Shown here: in pieces, positions 44,480 to 52,501 of the stretch
Layout of the letters: every line of letters starts with the position of its first letter
Numbering within the stretch: the first letter of the stretch is position 1
Assembly: GCA_004564215.1 (NCBI GenBank)
Contig: CP024846.1
Coordinates: 2,232,001 to 2,296,000, forward strand
Reading direction: 5' to 3'
DNA: 64,000 nucleotides
Source: Beijerinckiaceae bacterium
GTDB taxonomy: Bacteria; Pseudomonadota; Alphaproteobacteria; Rhizobiales; Beijerinckiaceae
Notes under the pieces: model-generated
Seen by the model: the letters and a program-made list of their open reading frames with translations, nothing else
Told to the model about the DNA's origin: nothing
Database searches by the model: none
Translations under genes and position numbers: made by a program

Positions 44480-45355
44480 ATGATGGTTTTCACGTCTTTG
44501 GCCCAAAACACAAAAACGGGGCGGGCTGGTTCTTTTGCCCTGCTGCTTGTCGCCCCCTTGGCGCTCGCCGGCTGCGAGACGGCCACGAACATGATGGGGC
44601 GGCAGGGGACCGGTGTCGCCGAAGTCGCCAATCAGTCGCCGCAGGAAGCCACCGCCAATATTGCTTCGCTGACCGAGGTGGTCCAGCGCAATCCGTCCAG
44701 CGCCGAGGCCTATAATACGCGGGGTGTCGCTTACGCGAAGATCGGCAAGTTTCAGGAAGCCATCGCGGACTTCAGCCAGTCGCTCAAGCTCGATCCGAAC
44801 AATGCCGCCTCTCTGACCAACCGGGCCCTGGCTTTCCGGCAGATCAATCGCAACGATGCCGCGCTCGCCGATTTCAATCGGGCGGTTGAGGCAAATCCAA
44901 ACCACGCCCCAGCCTATCTCGGCCGCGCCAATCTCTTGCGGGTGCAAGGCAAGCTCGACGACGCGCGCGCCGACCTCGACCAGGCGATCAAGCTAAATCC
45001 CGAAAACGCCCAGGCGTTTCACGCAAGAGGGCTGATCTATCAACGGGAAGGCCTGCACGACCAGGCGATTACCGATTTCGATAATGCGATCGATCGAGAT
45101 CCTTTCGCCGGCGCTCCCTATCAGGCGCGCGGTCAAAGCCTGATTGCCATCGGCAAGAACGACAAGGCGATCGAGGATTTCAACGCCGCGCTCAATGTCG
45201 ACAACAAGAACGCCGATGCCTGGGCGGGTCTCGGTCTCGCCTATGAAAAATCGGGCAATCGCGCCAAGGCCATCGAATCCTACCAGCGCGCGCTGGTCTT
45301 CGATCCGAACAGCCAAATCGCCAAGGAAGGCGTCGCGCGCATCGGACGGGCTTAG
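44480..45355 (+). CDS. TPR-repeat lipoprotein
   Basis: 291 residues. A lipoprotein signal ends in the lipobox LALAGC (Cys about residue 33). Residues about 60-290 are six or seven tetratricopeptide repeats (AEAYNTRGVAYAKIGKFQEA, AWAGLGLAYEKSGNRAKAIE and similar). Such NlpI-like proteins act as scaffolds in the cell envelope. Two ATGs lie adjacent at 44480 and 44483. It ends in a convergent arrangement with the gene at 45497. Confidence 0.85.
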   Translation: MMVFTSLAQNTKTGRAGSFALLLVAPLALAGCETATNMMGRQGTGVAEVANQSPQEATANIASLTEVVQRNPSSAEAYNTRGVAYAKIGKFQEAIADFSQSLKLDPNNAASLTNRALAFRQINRNDAALADFNRAVEANPNHAPAYLGRANLLRVQGKLDDARADLDQAIKLNPENAQAFHARGLIYQREGLHDQAITDFDNAIDRDPFAGAPYQARGQSLIAIGKNDKAIEDFNAALNVDNKNADAWAGLGLAYEKSGNRAKAIESYQRALVFDPNSQIAKEGVARIGRA

Positions 45356-45458
45356 ACGCTCCGCCCAGTCTGCCCACGCCTGTTGCGGGCTCACGCACTT
45401 TGAGCGTGCGCTCTAGGCGCGCAATTGCATTTTATCGCTTAGAAGATTCGGAGCGGGC

Positions 45459-45487
45459 GCGTGATCCAGAGTCGATCCGGATCACGC
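45459..45487. terminator. Hairpin between convergent genes
   Basis: GCGTGATCC / GGATCACGC forms a 9-bp stem around an 11-base loop between the TPR lipoprotein gene (plus) and the secreted protein gene (minus). It could be a bidirectional terminator or a short dispersed palindrome. Confidence 0.45.
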
Positions 45488-45496
45488 GAAGGGTGC

Positions 45497-45853
45497 TCAA
45501 TCGATATAGGTGGGCGTTGCGAATTCGAAGATCGGCTGCGGGCGGCCTGGAACTTCGAGCGGCGCGGGCAGGGTCTCGTTGCCGAATTGAGACTTCAGGA
45601 ACACCTGATCGGGCGTCCGATTGAAGATCGTGTTGGCGGTCACGTAATTCGACATGCTTCCGACCGGAACGACCGGGCCGGGATCGAGGAAGCTGCGCTG
45701 ATTGACGGTGAGCGGCGGCCGTTCATCATAATAGCGCTGAGCGACTTGCTGCGGATAGCGGTGGTGCCGCGCCTTGGCTTGCGCCGGGGCGGAGGCTGTC
45801 AGAGCGGCCACAGCGGCGGCGGCTATCATGATCGTTGCCGTATTGCGAAACAT
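45497..45853 (-). CDS. Small exported protein of unknown function
   Basis: 118 residues with a signal peptide (TIMIAAAAVAALTASAPAQA). The mature part starts KARHHRYPQQVAQRYYDERP and contains FLDPGPVVPVGSMSNYV and TIFNRTPDQVFLKSQFGNE. I do not recognise a family. It is probably periplasmic. The gene ends convergently with the TPR lipoprotein gene. Confidence 0.7.
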   Translation of the reverse strand: MFRNTATIMIAAAAVAALTASAPAQAKARHHRYPQQVAQRYYDERPPLTVNQRSFLDPGPVVPVGSMSNYVTANTIFNRTPDQVFLKSQFGNETLPAPLEVPGRPQPIFEFATPTYID

Positions 45854-45952
45854 TGTAAACTCCTGGGCTTCTAACGCTAGAACGCAACGGCAGCGTTTTG
45901 GTTCACGCCGAAACCATAATATTTGCAGGGCTTTTGCCCAGATGTGAGGTCG

Positions 45953-46744
45953 CTAGCTCTTGCTGAGACGTCGCATCGGCGGAAGCGTGGCTTCCCGGCA
46001 GGTTAAAGCGCTGTTTGCCTGCGGTGCGCCGAAGAACGCGATGAGATCGCCGTCCGCGACGAGCGTGGCAAGGCCGATCCGGTCAATGAGGCAGGCCAAG
46101 CCTGATCGAGAGGTGACGCCGCCGCAGGCGAAGCCTGAAATCCGGAGATTGGGGGCCGAGCTGGCAAATCGAAATCCGAAACAGTCCCTCCCGGAGCCGC
46201 CGTCTCGAGCTAAGGTCAGATCAGCAGCCTCGAAGGCCCCGAACCTAGTGACGAGCGCTGCCGGCTGGGTCGCCCGCGTGATCGCGCGCCCGGTTTCAGC
46301 TGCCCGCCGCGCGAGTTCGACGAAAAACGAAGAGCTTGGCGCGGCTTCCTGTCCCGGTTGGTAGACGATCAGGCGTAACAGGGCGGTATCGTCCGATCCT
46401 CCATACCCGAACACATCTTGCCGGCCGCCGCCGGCGCGGTGGTGCCGGGCCTCGTAATAGCCTGTCGCCCCAACGAATTCGGGAGCTTCGAGTCGAAAAA
46501 TCTGGCGCGGATTTTGAACTTCAATCCAGGCCGGGGCGGGCGCCTGCTGCGCACTCTTACGGCCGGGGGCGTGGTCGGCTCCATGCAAGATCATGAATCC
46601 ATAGCCAAGCAGCAGAAGCAGGGCCGTCAGCAGGCCAAGGCGCCACTGGCCAAGCCAAACCCACCGCGCTCTCTGCGGACCTTTCCCAAACCGGGCGTGC
46701 ACGGTGCGGGGCGGGCTTGAAATCGTCAGACTTTTCCCACCCAT
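45953..46744 (-). CDS. Single-pass membrane protein of unknown function
   Basis: 263 residues from the ATG at 46744 (MGGKSLTISSPPRTVHARFG). One transmembrane helix (WRLGLLTALLLLLGYGFMIL, about residues 35-54) precedes a large domain that should be periplasmic, with four or five Cys (GRDCFGFRF, GFACGGV, LACLIDRIG, ALTCREA). Motifs are unfamiliar. The 275-base gap to asd carries the divergent promoters. Confidence 0.65.
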   Translation of the reverse strand: MGGKSLTISSPPRTVHARFGKGPQRARWVWLGQWRLGLLTALLLLLGYGFMILHGADHAPGRKSAQQAPAPAWIEVQNPRQIFRLEAPEFVGATGYYEARHHRAGGGRQDVFGYGGSDDTALLRLIVYQPGQEAAPSSSFFVELARRAAETGRAITRATQPAALVTRFGAFEAADLTLARDGGSGRDCFGFRFASSAPNLRISGFACGGVTSRSGLACLIDRIGLATLVADGDLIAFFGAPQANSALTCREATLPPMRRLSKS

Positions 46745-47019
46745 GCCTTTGCCCTTGATCCCCGCGCCCTCTAAAGCCCTTTGGGCCAAGGCAAAATACG
46801 CCGGGAAGGTTGGGCGAGCGTTACCGGCCGCAACCGGTTGCAAACAGCGTCAACGCCGCGTTTATGAAGCGGAGGCCCCGTTAATCATGTTGGGCGCGGG
46901 GTCTCGTTCGGCATCCTACCCGCCAGCGAACCCTTCGTTGCGATGCGGCACGACATGGCTTATGCAAGGGCCTCTGCCGGAAATCCCAAAACTCAACTTG
47001 TCCATGGAGAATAAAAGCG

Positions 47020-48054
47020 ATGGGTTTTAAGGTCGCCGTTGTCGGCGCGACGGGCAATGTTGGGCGGGAAATGCTCGATATTCTCGCTGAACGCCGTTTC
47101 CCAGTCGATGAAATCGTGGCGCTCGCCTCGTCGCGTTCGATCGGCACGGAGGTTTCCTTCGGCGACAAGATCCTCAAATGCAAATCGCTTGAAAATTTTG
47201 ATTTTGGCGGAATCGACATTTGCCTGATGTCGGCCGGCGGAACAATTTCCAAAGAATGGTCGCCGAAGATCGCAGCGCAAGGCTGCGTGGTCATCGATAA
47301 TTCGTCGGCCTGGCGCTATGATTCTGAAGTTCCGTTGATCGTCCCGGAGGTAAATGCCGACGCGATCGCGGGTTTTTCCAAGAAGAACATCATCGCCAAC
47401 CCGAATTGCTCGACCGCGCAGCTTGTCGTCGCCCTGAAGCCGCTCCACGACAAGGCCAAGATTCTGCGGGTCGTGGTTTCGACCTATCAATCCGTCTCGG
47501 GCGCCGGCAAGCAGGCGATGGACGAGCTGTTTGCACAGACGCGCGCCATCTTCGTGTCCGATAGCGTTGAAACCAAGAACTTCCCCAAGCGGATCGCCTT
47601 CAACGTCATTCCCGAAATCGACGTCTTCATGGAGGATGGCTACACCAAGGAAGAATGGAAGATGATGGCGGAGACCAAAAAGATTCTTGATCCCAAAATC
47701 AAGCTGACCGCGACCTGCGTGCGCGTGCCGGTTTTCATCGGCCATTCCGAGGCCGTCCATATCGAGTTCGAAAATCCGATCAGCGCGGACGAGGCGCGGG
47801 ATATTTTGCGCGAAGCCCCGGGGTGTTTGGTCATCGATAAGCGCGAGCGCGGGGGCTACATTACGCCGCATGAAGCGGCGGGCGAGGATGCGACCTATAT
47901 TTCCCGCATCCGCGAGGATGCCACGGTCGAAAACGGTCTCGTTCTTTGGTGCGTGGCCGATAATTTGCGCAAGGGTGCGGCGCTCAATGCGATTCAAATC
48001 GCCGAAACGCTGATCAATCGCAAATTGATCACGCCGAAGAAAAAAGCCGCGTAA
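47020..48054 (+). CDS. asd: Aspartate-semialdehyde dehydrogenase
   Basis: 344 residues. The NADP loop is VVGATGNVGREML, the catalytic Cys is in NPNCSTAQLVVAL, and YQSVSGAGKQAMDEL, RVPVFIGHSEAVHIEF and NLRKGAALNAIQIAE follow. It reduces aspartyl phosphate to aspartate semialdehyde for lysine/DAP, threonine and methionine synthesis. It is monocistronic. Confidence 0.97.
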   Translation: MGFKVAVVGATGNVGREMLDILAERRFPVDEIVALASSRSIGTEVSFGDKILKCKSLENFDFGGIDICLMSAGGTISKEWSPKIAAQGCVVIDNSSAWRYDSEVPLIVPEVNADAIAGFSKKNIIANPNCSTAQLVVALKPLHDKAKILRVVVSTYQSVSGAGKQAMDELFAQTRAIFVSDSVETKNFPKRIAFNVIPEIDVFMEDGYTKEEWKMMAETKKILDPKIKLTATCVRVPVFIGHSEAVHIEFENPISADEARDILREAPGCLVIDKRERGGYITPHEAAGEDATYISRIREDATVENGLVLWCVADNLRKGAALNAIQIAETLINRKLITPKKKAA

Positions 48055-48142
48055 AAGCGCTCTGCGTTCTGGAGTCGTACTCGCCGAAGTCGTCGCGGCC
48101 CACCTCACTTGCGTGGGGCTCCGCCAGCAATGCCGGCGCCGC

Positions 48143-49063
48143 TTAGTCGTGAAGCAGACTCGCCAGATAGTCCAAATAATCAGCGATATTTGCAACCGGA
48201 CTTGCCCCCGCTAAACTATCGAACTGAAATTGTTTGTAACCAATGGAAATTGTCCGATGGGTAAAATCATTCGGCCATTCCACTTTGGATACTCCAGACA
48301 ATTGCAGCCGCCATAATATTTCGCCTTCGATGGCGCGGGCTCGCGGTGCTAAATTAGTATCAAATTCATGTTTTTTTTCGATTATTAGTTTTCCGTATTC
48401 CGAAATAGTTGCGTCGGAATCCTGTTTAATTTGCTCAGCGCTTCTAGTGTCGGATGGTTTCGAACGCGAAAAAAGGTCAGAACGTTTTTTATCATGGATC
48501 GTTTCAAATTGCCTCATACGGCCAGTAAATTCTGCGATAGCTTTTTTTAATTCTGTATTTGAAACACCAATAAATTCTATATTTTGCTGTGCTTTTGGCT
48601 CTGGTACTTTATCAATAACCTCGTTTCCTCGAACTATTGTCGTTTCCTTACCTTGAATATTAAATGCTTTTCTATTTCCAACGTCGCCAACTATTCTATT
48701 GTTCTCAACTGTGGTATGTTTTGCGCCGCCAATCTCAAATATTGCATCGGAGGCGTCACGCTGCGGCGCGTCTTGCGTGGGTGACCAAAAATACCAAGCA
48801 GCGCCCCCACAAAATATCATAAGGCCGATTGCCATCGTGATAATAGGCCACATCACTTTTGGTCGTTTCCTTTCATCGTGGATAGAAAGGCTAGCTACTA
48901 CAACAATTGTCACGAGGAAGACAGCGATGCCGCCCCAAAACAAAACACCGGATAACGGCGGTTGTAATCTAAGATAATTTGGGGCGGCCATCATTATGAT
49001 GCCGATAGCTGGCGCGGCAATCCAGCCAGCCCAAATTGAAATTTGGCGATCAATGTGCTGCAT
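48143..49063 (-). CDS. AT-rich gene for a membrane protein of unknown function
   Basis: 306 residues from the ATG at 49063 (MQHIDRQISIWAGWIAAPAI). Three N-terminal membrane helices lie before residue 100, including VLFWGGIAVFLVTIVVVASL and WPIITMAIGLMIFCGGAAWY. They are followed by a soluble region with a beta-rich part (TTVENNRIVGDVGNRKAFNI) and a coiled-coil-like part (TELKKAIAEFTGRMRQFETI). Codon use and base composition are clearly more AT-rich than in neighbouring genes, suggesting horizontal acquisition. No domain recognised. Confidence 0.65.
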   Translation of the reverse strand: MQHIDRQISIWAGWIAAPAIGIIMMAAPNYLRLQPPLSGVLFWGGIAVFLVTIVVVASLSIHDERKRPKVMWPIITMAIGLMIFCGGAAWYFWSPTQDAPQRDASDAIFEIGGAKHTTVENNRIVGDVGNRKAFNIQGKETTIVRGNEVIDKVPEPKAQQNIEFIGVSNTELKKAIAEFTGRMRQFETIHDKKRSDLFSRSKPSDTRSAEQIKQDSDATISEYGKLIIEKKHEFDTNLAPRARAIEGEILWRLQLSGVSKVEWPNDFTHRTISIGYKQFQFDSLAGASPVANIADYLDYLASLLHD

Positions 49064-49211
49064 TGGACGAATACTGACTTCCCTTTGTGAAAGTCGCAAC
49101 TGTTAATGAATAATGCACACCCCGCGGCCCACTTTGCTTTACGCCTCCTTTCGGAGATGTGAGTAAGAGCCCGCTAAACGGCTTTTGGTGTTTGCGCCAT
49201 AAGTACCTGCT

Positions 49212-49991
49212 TCAAGGCACGACGTCCGGCGTTTGCCAGGCGAGATGCTGTCCGGCGTCGACGGCGATCATCTGGCCGGTGACATTGCGGGCGGTGGCAA
49301 GATAAAGCACCGCGTCGGCAATGTCGTCGGGGGCAATTGCGCGCCCGAGCGGTACTCCCGCGACTTCCTGCGCAAATCCAGCTTCGCCTTGGTTGAAATT
49401 CGGCGAGACCGGTCCCGGTCCAACCCCATTCACGCGGATGCCGAGCGGGGCAAAAGCTTGCGCCATCGTTCGGGTCGCCGCCCAGAGCGCCGCCTTGCTC
49501 AGGCTATAGGTGAAGAATTGGGGCGTCGGCCGAAACACTCTCTGATCGATGATGTTGACGATTGCGCCCTCGGTTCCTGCTGGCAATTGGCAGGCAAAGT
49601 CGCGGGAGAGAACAGCTGGCGCTTTGAGATTGATCGAAAAATGCCGGTCCCATCGCTCCAGATCGAACGAGATCGCGTCGTCGGCCTCGAAGAGCGCGGC
49701 ATTGTTGACGAGCAGAGTCAGCGGCCCAAAAAGCGCGCTCGCTTCGCGGGTCATTCGGGTAAGCGCTGCGGGATCGCTTAGATCGAGCGCCAACACCGAA
49801 ACCTTGCATCCTTGCAGCGTCATCGCCGCCGCCGCCGTTTCGGCCTGCGCGCGCGAGGCCTCGCTGCAGTGCAAAACAACAGGATAGCCGGCTAGGGCGA
49901 GACGTTCAGCAATCCGCAGTCCGATTCGCTTTGCCGCCCCGGTTACAAGCGCCGCGCCCGGTCTCACCCCCAAACCTGATCCGCTGATCAT
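49212..49991 (-). CDS. SDR-family oxidoreductase (pteridine reductase-like)
   Basis: 259 residues from the ATG at 49991. The cofactor loop is VTGAAKRIGLRIAE, a TGxxxRxG variant typical of pteridine reductase/FolM-type SDRs that use NADPH; NNAALFEAD, the Tyr-x-x-x-Lys YSLSKAALW and RVNGVGPGPVSP follow. The substrate cannot be fixed from sequence. An upstream extension of the frame is less likely. It is a monocistronic minus-strand gene. Confidence 0.85.
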   Translation of the reverse strand: MISGSGLGVRPGAALVTGAAKRIGLRIAERLALAGYPVVLHCSEASRAQAETAAAAMTLQGCKVSVLALDLSDPAALTRMTREASALFGPLTLLVNNAALFEADDAISFDLERWDRHFSINLKAPAVLSRDFACQLPAGTEGAIVNIIDQRVFRPTPQFFTYSLSKAALWAATRTMAQAFAPLGIRVNGVGPGPVSPNFNQGEAGFAQEVAGVPLGRAIAPDDIADAVLYLATARNVTGQMIAVDAGQHLAWQTPDVVP

Positions 49992-50271
49992 ACCCTCGTT
50001 CCCCAAGCGTGCACGGGAACGCCCGCCCGTCGCGCCCCACGCAGCGAATCTGACGCCCCCCAATCATATGATTTTGCATCATCTTATCGCAAAGATGAGG
50101 ACAACTTTCGCGGCTCATGGCGTAGCAAATCAATTTGATGGTGTTTCTTCACCGTTTTGTTAAGGTTCTTCAAACGGATCGCGCGGCGAACAACGACCGT
50201 GCAGCGTTGCATAACAAGAACGGGACTTTGCGAAGAACAATAATGCAAAAAACCTGAGGGAGGAGTAGGCG

Positions 50272-50640
50272 ATGGGCCTTTTGAGTTTCGTCAAAAAGAT
50301 TTTTGGTACGCCTCAAAGCGACGCGGCCCCGCCTGATCGGCTGGAACAGGAAATCGAAGAGCACGGGATCGATGTCTCCCAAAACGACGATTGGGTCGAG
50401 GAAAAAGAAATAGTCGTCGCGGCACAGGACGAAGTTTTGACCGTCGTGACGCTCCGGGATGAACTCGCGTCCTCGGATAGCGCGCCCGAGGGCGAGACCG
50501 CCGGCGAAGCCGAACTTAACGAACCGGGCCCCGCTTCCGAAGAAGCCGAGAGAACGGCCCCTGAGTCCCTCGACAATTTTCCCATCGTTGACGACGCAAA
50601 GGCGGACCCGGCTTCGACCGGTCAGGAGCCTGAGTCATAA
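50272..50640 (+). CDS. Small acidic protein of unknown function
   Basis: 122 residues following a strong GGGAGGAG site. The N-terminus MGLLSFVKKIFGTPQ could be an amphipathic membrane-contact helix; the rest is very acidic and likely disordered (ELASSDSAPEGETAGEAELN). No family recognised. It stands alone upstream of a repeat and tRNA-Pro. Confidence 0.6.
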   Translation: MGLLSFVKKIFGTPQSDAAPPDRLEQEIEEHGIDVSQNDDWVEEKEIVVAAQDEVLTVVTLRDELASSDSAPEGETAGEAELNEPGPASEEAERTAPESLDNFPIVDDAKADPASTGQEPES

Positions 50641-50774
50641 GCCTAAGATACCGAACTGAGATTTGCTTTAAGAACGGGGAGCCGCGCTATCGGACTGGTT
50701 TCAGGCTCTCGAAGCCTTGAAGACGGTTGCTTTCACTTGTGGCGGTGAATGTGCCCCCGGCATATTGAGGCATC

Positions 50775-50889
50775 TTAGAGCGGGATGAGGAAAAGTGGAA
50801 ACCGGTTTTCCGTCGGCATCCCGCTCTAAGCTTTTGGAATCGATCACGATGATTTTGGATTGAGTCAATCCAAAATCATCGTGATCTAG
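50775..50889. repeat. Composite dispersed repeat: GC palindrome plus copy 2 of the rocD-end repeat
   Basis: Positions 50775-50828 form AGAGCGGGATGAGG...GCATCCCGCTCT, a palindrome class common in Rhizobiales genomes. It joins directly to 50825-50889 (TTTTGGAATCGATCACGATG ... CATCGTGATCTAG), which matches 15036-15103. The two modules share the CTCTAA junction. Confidence 0.75.
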
Positions 50890-51005
50890 TGATACTAAAG
50901 ACACAGCTCGAGATGCATCAAGCTGACGGCTCTTGCGGGCACGAGCAGCCACCGCTATAAGATCGTGTCGGCAAGGTGCGGCGAGCAAAAGGTTCGGCGT
51001 CACAT

Positions 51006-51082
51006 CGGAGTGTAGCGCAGCCTGGTAGCGCACCTCGTTCGGGACGAGGGGGTCGGAGGTTCGAATCCTCTCACTCCGACCA
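51006..51082 (+). tRNA. tRNA-Pro (anticodon CGG)
   Basis: 77 nt from CGGAGTGTAGCGCAG to CACTCCGACCA. It has a 7-bp acceptor stem, the anticodon loop GTTCGGGAC (CGG), a GGTTCGAATCC T-arm and an encoded CCA. Confidence 0.97.
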
Positions 51083-51133
51083 TTGTTATTAATAGAGATT
51101 GCGTAAGCAGCATCCCATTGGGGGGCTCAGGGG

Positions 51134-51502
51134 ATGGGGAGGTTTCGGCAGGGATCGCTCGCAAGACGCGTCGCCATTAGTGCGATCGCGCTCTACGCGC
51201 TTTTGCTGCAGGGCTTTCTCGCTGCCTCGGCGCCGGCCGCAGCGCTCGACTTCCCCGGCGGCATCAGTTGCGCCATCGATGGAGCCGGAACGCCCGGCGG
51301 AGATCCTGCGCGTCATCACGGTCTTTGCTGCATCCTCGCCTGCGCCGCCGTTGGCGGCGCCTATGTTGCCTCGGTTTCGACGCTCACGTTTTTCGTGCCC
51401 CGCGTCGCTTCCGCCTTCGAATTTGCGCCGGCACCAGGGCTGTCTGCCCGGCCGCCGCTCAAATATTATTTTACCGCGCGCGGCCCTCCGATCAGCCTCT
51501 GA
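51134..51502 (+). CDS. DUF2946-like exported small protein
   Basis: 122 residues. The N-terminal signal/anchor is [20 protein letters not shown], followed by a His/Cys segment ([18 protein letters not shown]), a second hydrophobic stretch and an amphipathic tail ([20 protein letters not shown]). The arrangement resembles DUF2946 proteins, often found near TonB receptors and copper genes, but the match is by pattern only. It starts 51 bases after tRNA-Pro. The 294-base stretch that follows has no gene I can support. Confidence 0.5.
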   Translation: MGRFRQGSLARRVAISAIALYALLLQGFLAASAPAAALDFPGGISCAIDGAGTPGGDPARHHGLCCILACAAVGGAYVASVSTLTFFVPRVASAFEFAPAPGLSARPPLKYYFTARGPPISL

Positions 51503-51796
51503 TCGCGCCCACGCTGCCCGGTTTATTCCGGCTCCCCTCAGCGGTCCAATCGCTATTGGCGTGATTTCCCTGTCCTTGTCGCGCAACCCCGCAGCGCTTG
51601 CCGCCAACTCGTGCGGCAAAGCTCTCCGGTCCAGGCGCAGGAACGGGTAAATCGGGCCGGGACCCAGAGCCTCGATCTCAAAACGGCACGTGCGGCGTCG
51701 GCGCCCCCATGAGGGAGCGTCCGTGTACGAGCGCTTTTTCGTTTGCTTGGCCGGCGTGAGCCTTTGCGGCCCCCGGTCCTCGTTTGAGGTCAACTC

Positions 51797-51901
51797 ATGT
51801 TCCATTTCGACATCGGCATCGCCGCCTCGGCGTTTGCCCTGATTTGCACCTGGTTTTCGCATCGTCCTCAACCCCCGGAGGCAGTTCATGTCCGCCTCTG
51901 A
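51797..51901 (+). CDS. 34-aa small ORF overlapping the sigma-factor start
   Basis: The ATG at 51797 encodes MFHFDIGIAASAFALICTWF followed by SHRPQPPEAVHVRL. It is one hydrophobic helix with a polar tail, and its stop lies 12 bases inside the ECF sigma gene in another frame. It may be a leader that couples translation of the sigma factor. No clear ribosome site. Confidence 0.3.
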   Translation: MFHFDIGIAASAFALICTWFSHRPQPPEAVHVRL

Positions 51902-52400
51902 CGGTGTACTCGCGGGCCTCTATCAGGCCCATGCTCATGAATTGCAGGGGTTTGCCCGGCGTCGGGTCGGGCGCCAGGAAGCGGAGGATGTCGTGCAAGA
52001 CACCTACCTCCATTTGCTGCAACGCGGCGCCGCGGCCACCCTTGAACATCCGCGTGCCTATCTGTTTCGCATTGCCGCCAATCTCGCTGTGGATTTGACG
52101 CGCAAGACCAAGATCAGATCGCGCTATGCGGGCGACAATATCGATCTCGAACAACTGTCCGGAAATTCCGGAAGTCCTGAAGCGGCGAGCGAAGGCGCGA
52201 TGGAACTGCGGCGGCTGCAAGCCGCGCTTGCGGAACTTCCGCCACTCTGCCGCGCGGCCTTTTTGCTGAACCGGATCGATGGTCTGACCTATGCCGAGAT
52301 CGGGGAACGGCTGGGCCTGTCGGTTCGCACGATCGACCGCTACATGGTCCGGGCGTGGAGCCATGTGCGCGGCCAGGTTGGTCGCGGATTGGACGCTTGA
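51888..52400 (+). CDS. ECF-family RNA polymerase sigma factor (FecI-like)
   Basis: 170 residues. The sigma region 2 helix is FARRRVGRQEAEDVVQDTYL with LEHPRAYLFRIAANLAVDLT, and region 4 is LPPLCRAAFLLNRIDGLTYA with GLSVRTIDRYMVRAW. The sequence is of the FecI type, but no FecR anti-sigma or TonB receptor gene follows; only a hairpin and the convergent bglX gene. A CGGAGG site precedes the ATG. How its activity is controlled is not visible here. Confidence 0.9.
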   Translation: MSASDGVLAGLYQAHAHELQGFARRRVGRQEAEDVVQDTYLHLLQRGAAATLEHPRAYLFRIAANLAVDLTRKTKIRSRYAGDNIDLEQLSGNSGSPEAASEGAMELRRLQAALAELPPLCRAAFLLNRIDGLTYAEIGERLGLSVRTIDRYMVRAWSHVRGQVGRGLDA

Positions 52401-52437
52401 ACCGGTCCTGAGGTCGAGTCGCCTCGCATAAGACAGA

Positions 52438-52468
52438 GGGGGAGGGCGCCGTGAGGTGCCCTCCCCTT
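52438..52468 (+). terminator. Intrinsic terminator of the ECF sigma gene
   Basis: GGGGGAGGGCGCC and GGTGCCCTCCCC pair in a roughly 12-bp stem with a GTGA loop, followed by TTCTGTTTT. It lies about 40 bases after the sigma stop and can also serve the convergent bglX gene. Confidence 0.75.
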
Positions 52469-52501
52469 CTGTTTTGGTGCTGCATTTTGGGTGGAACGCG
52501 T

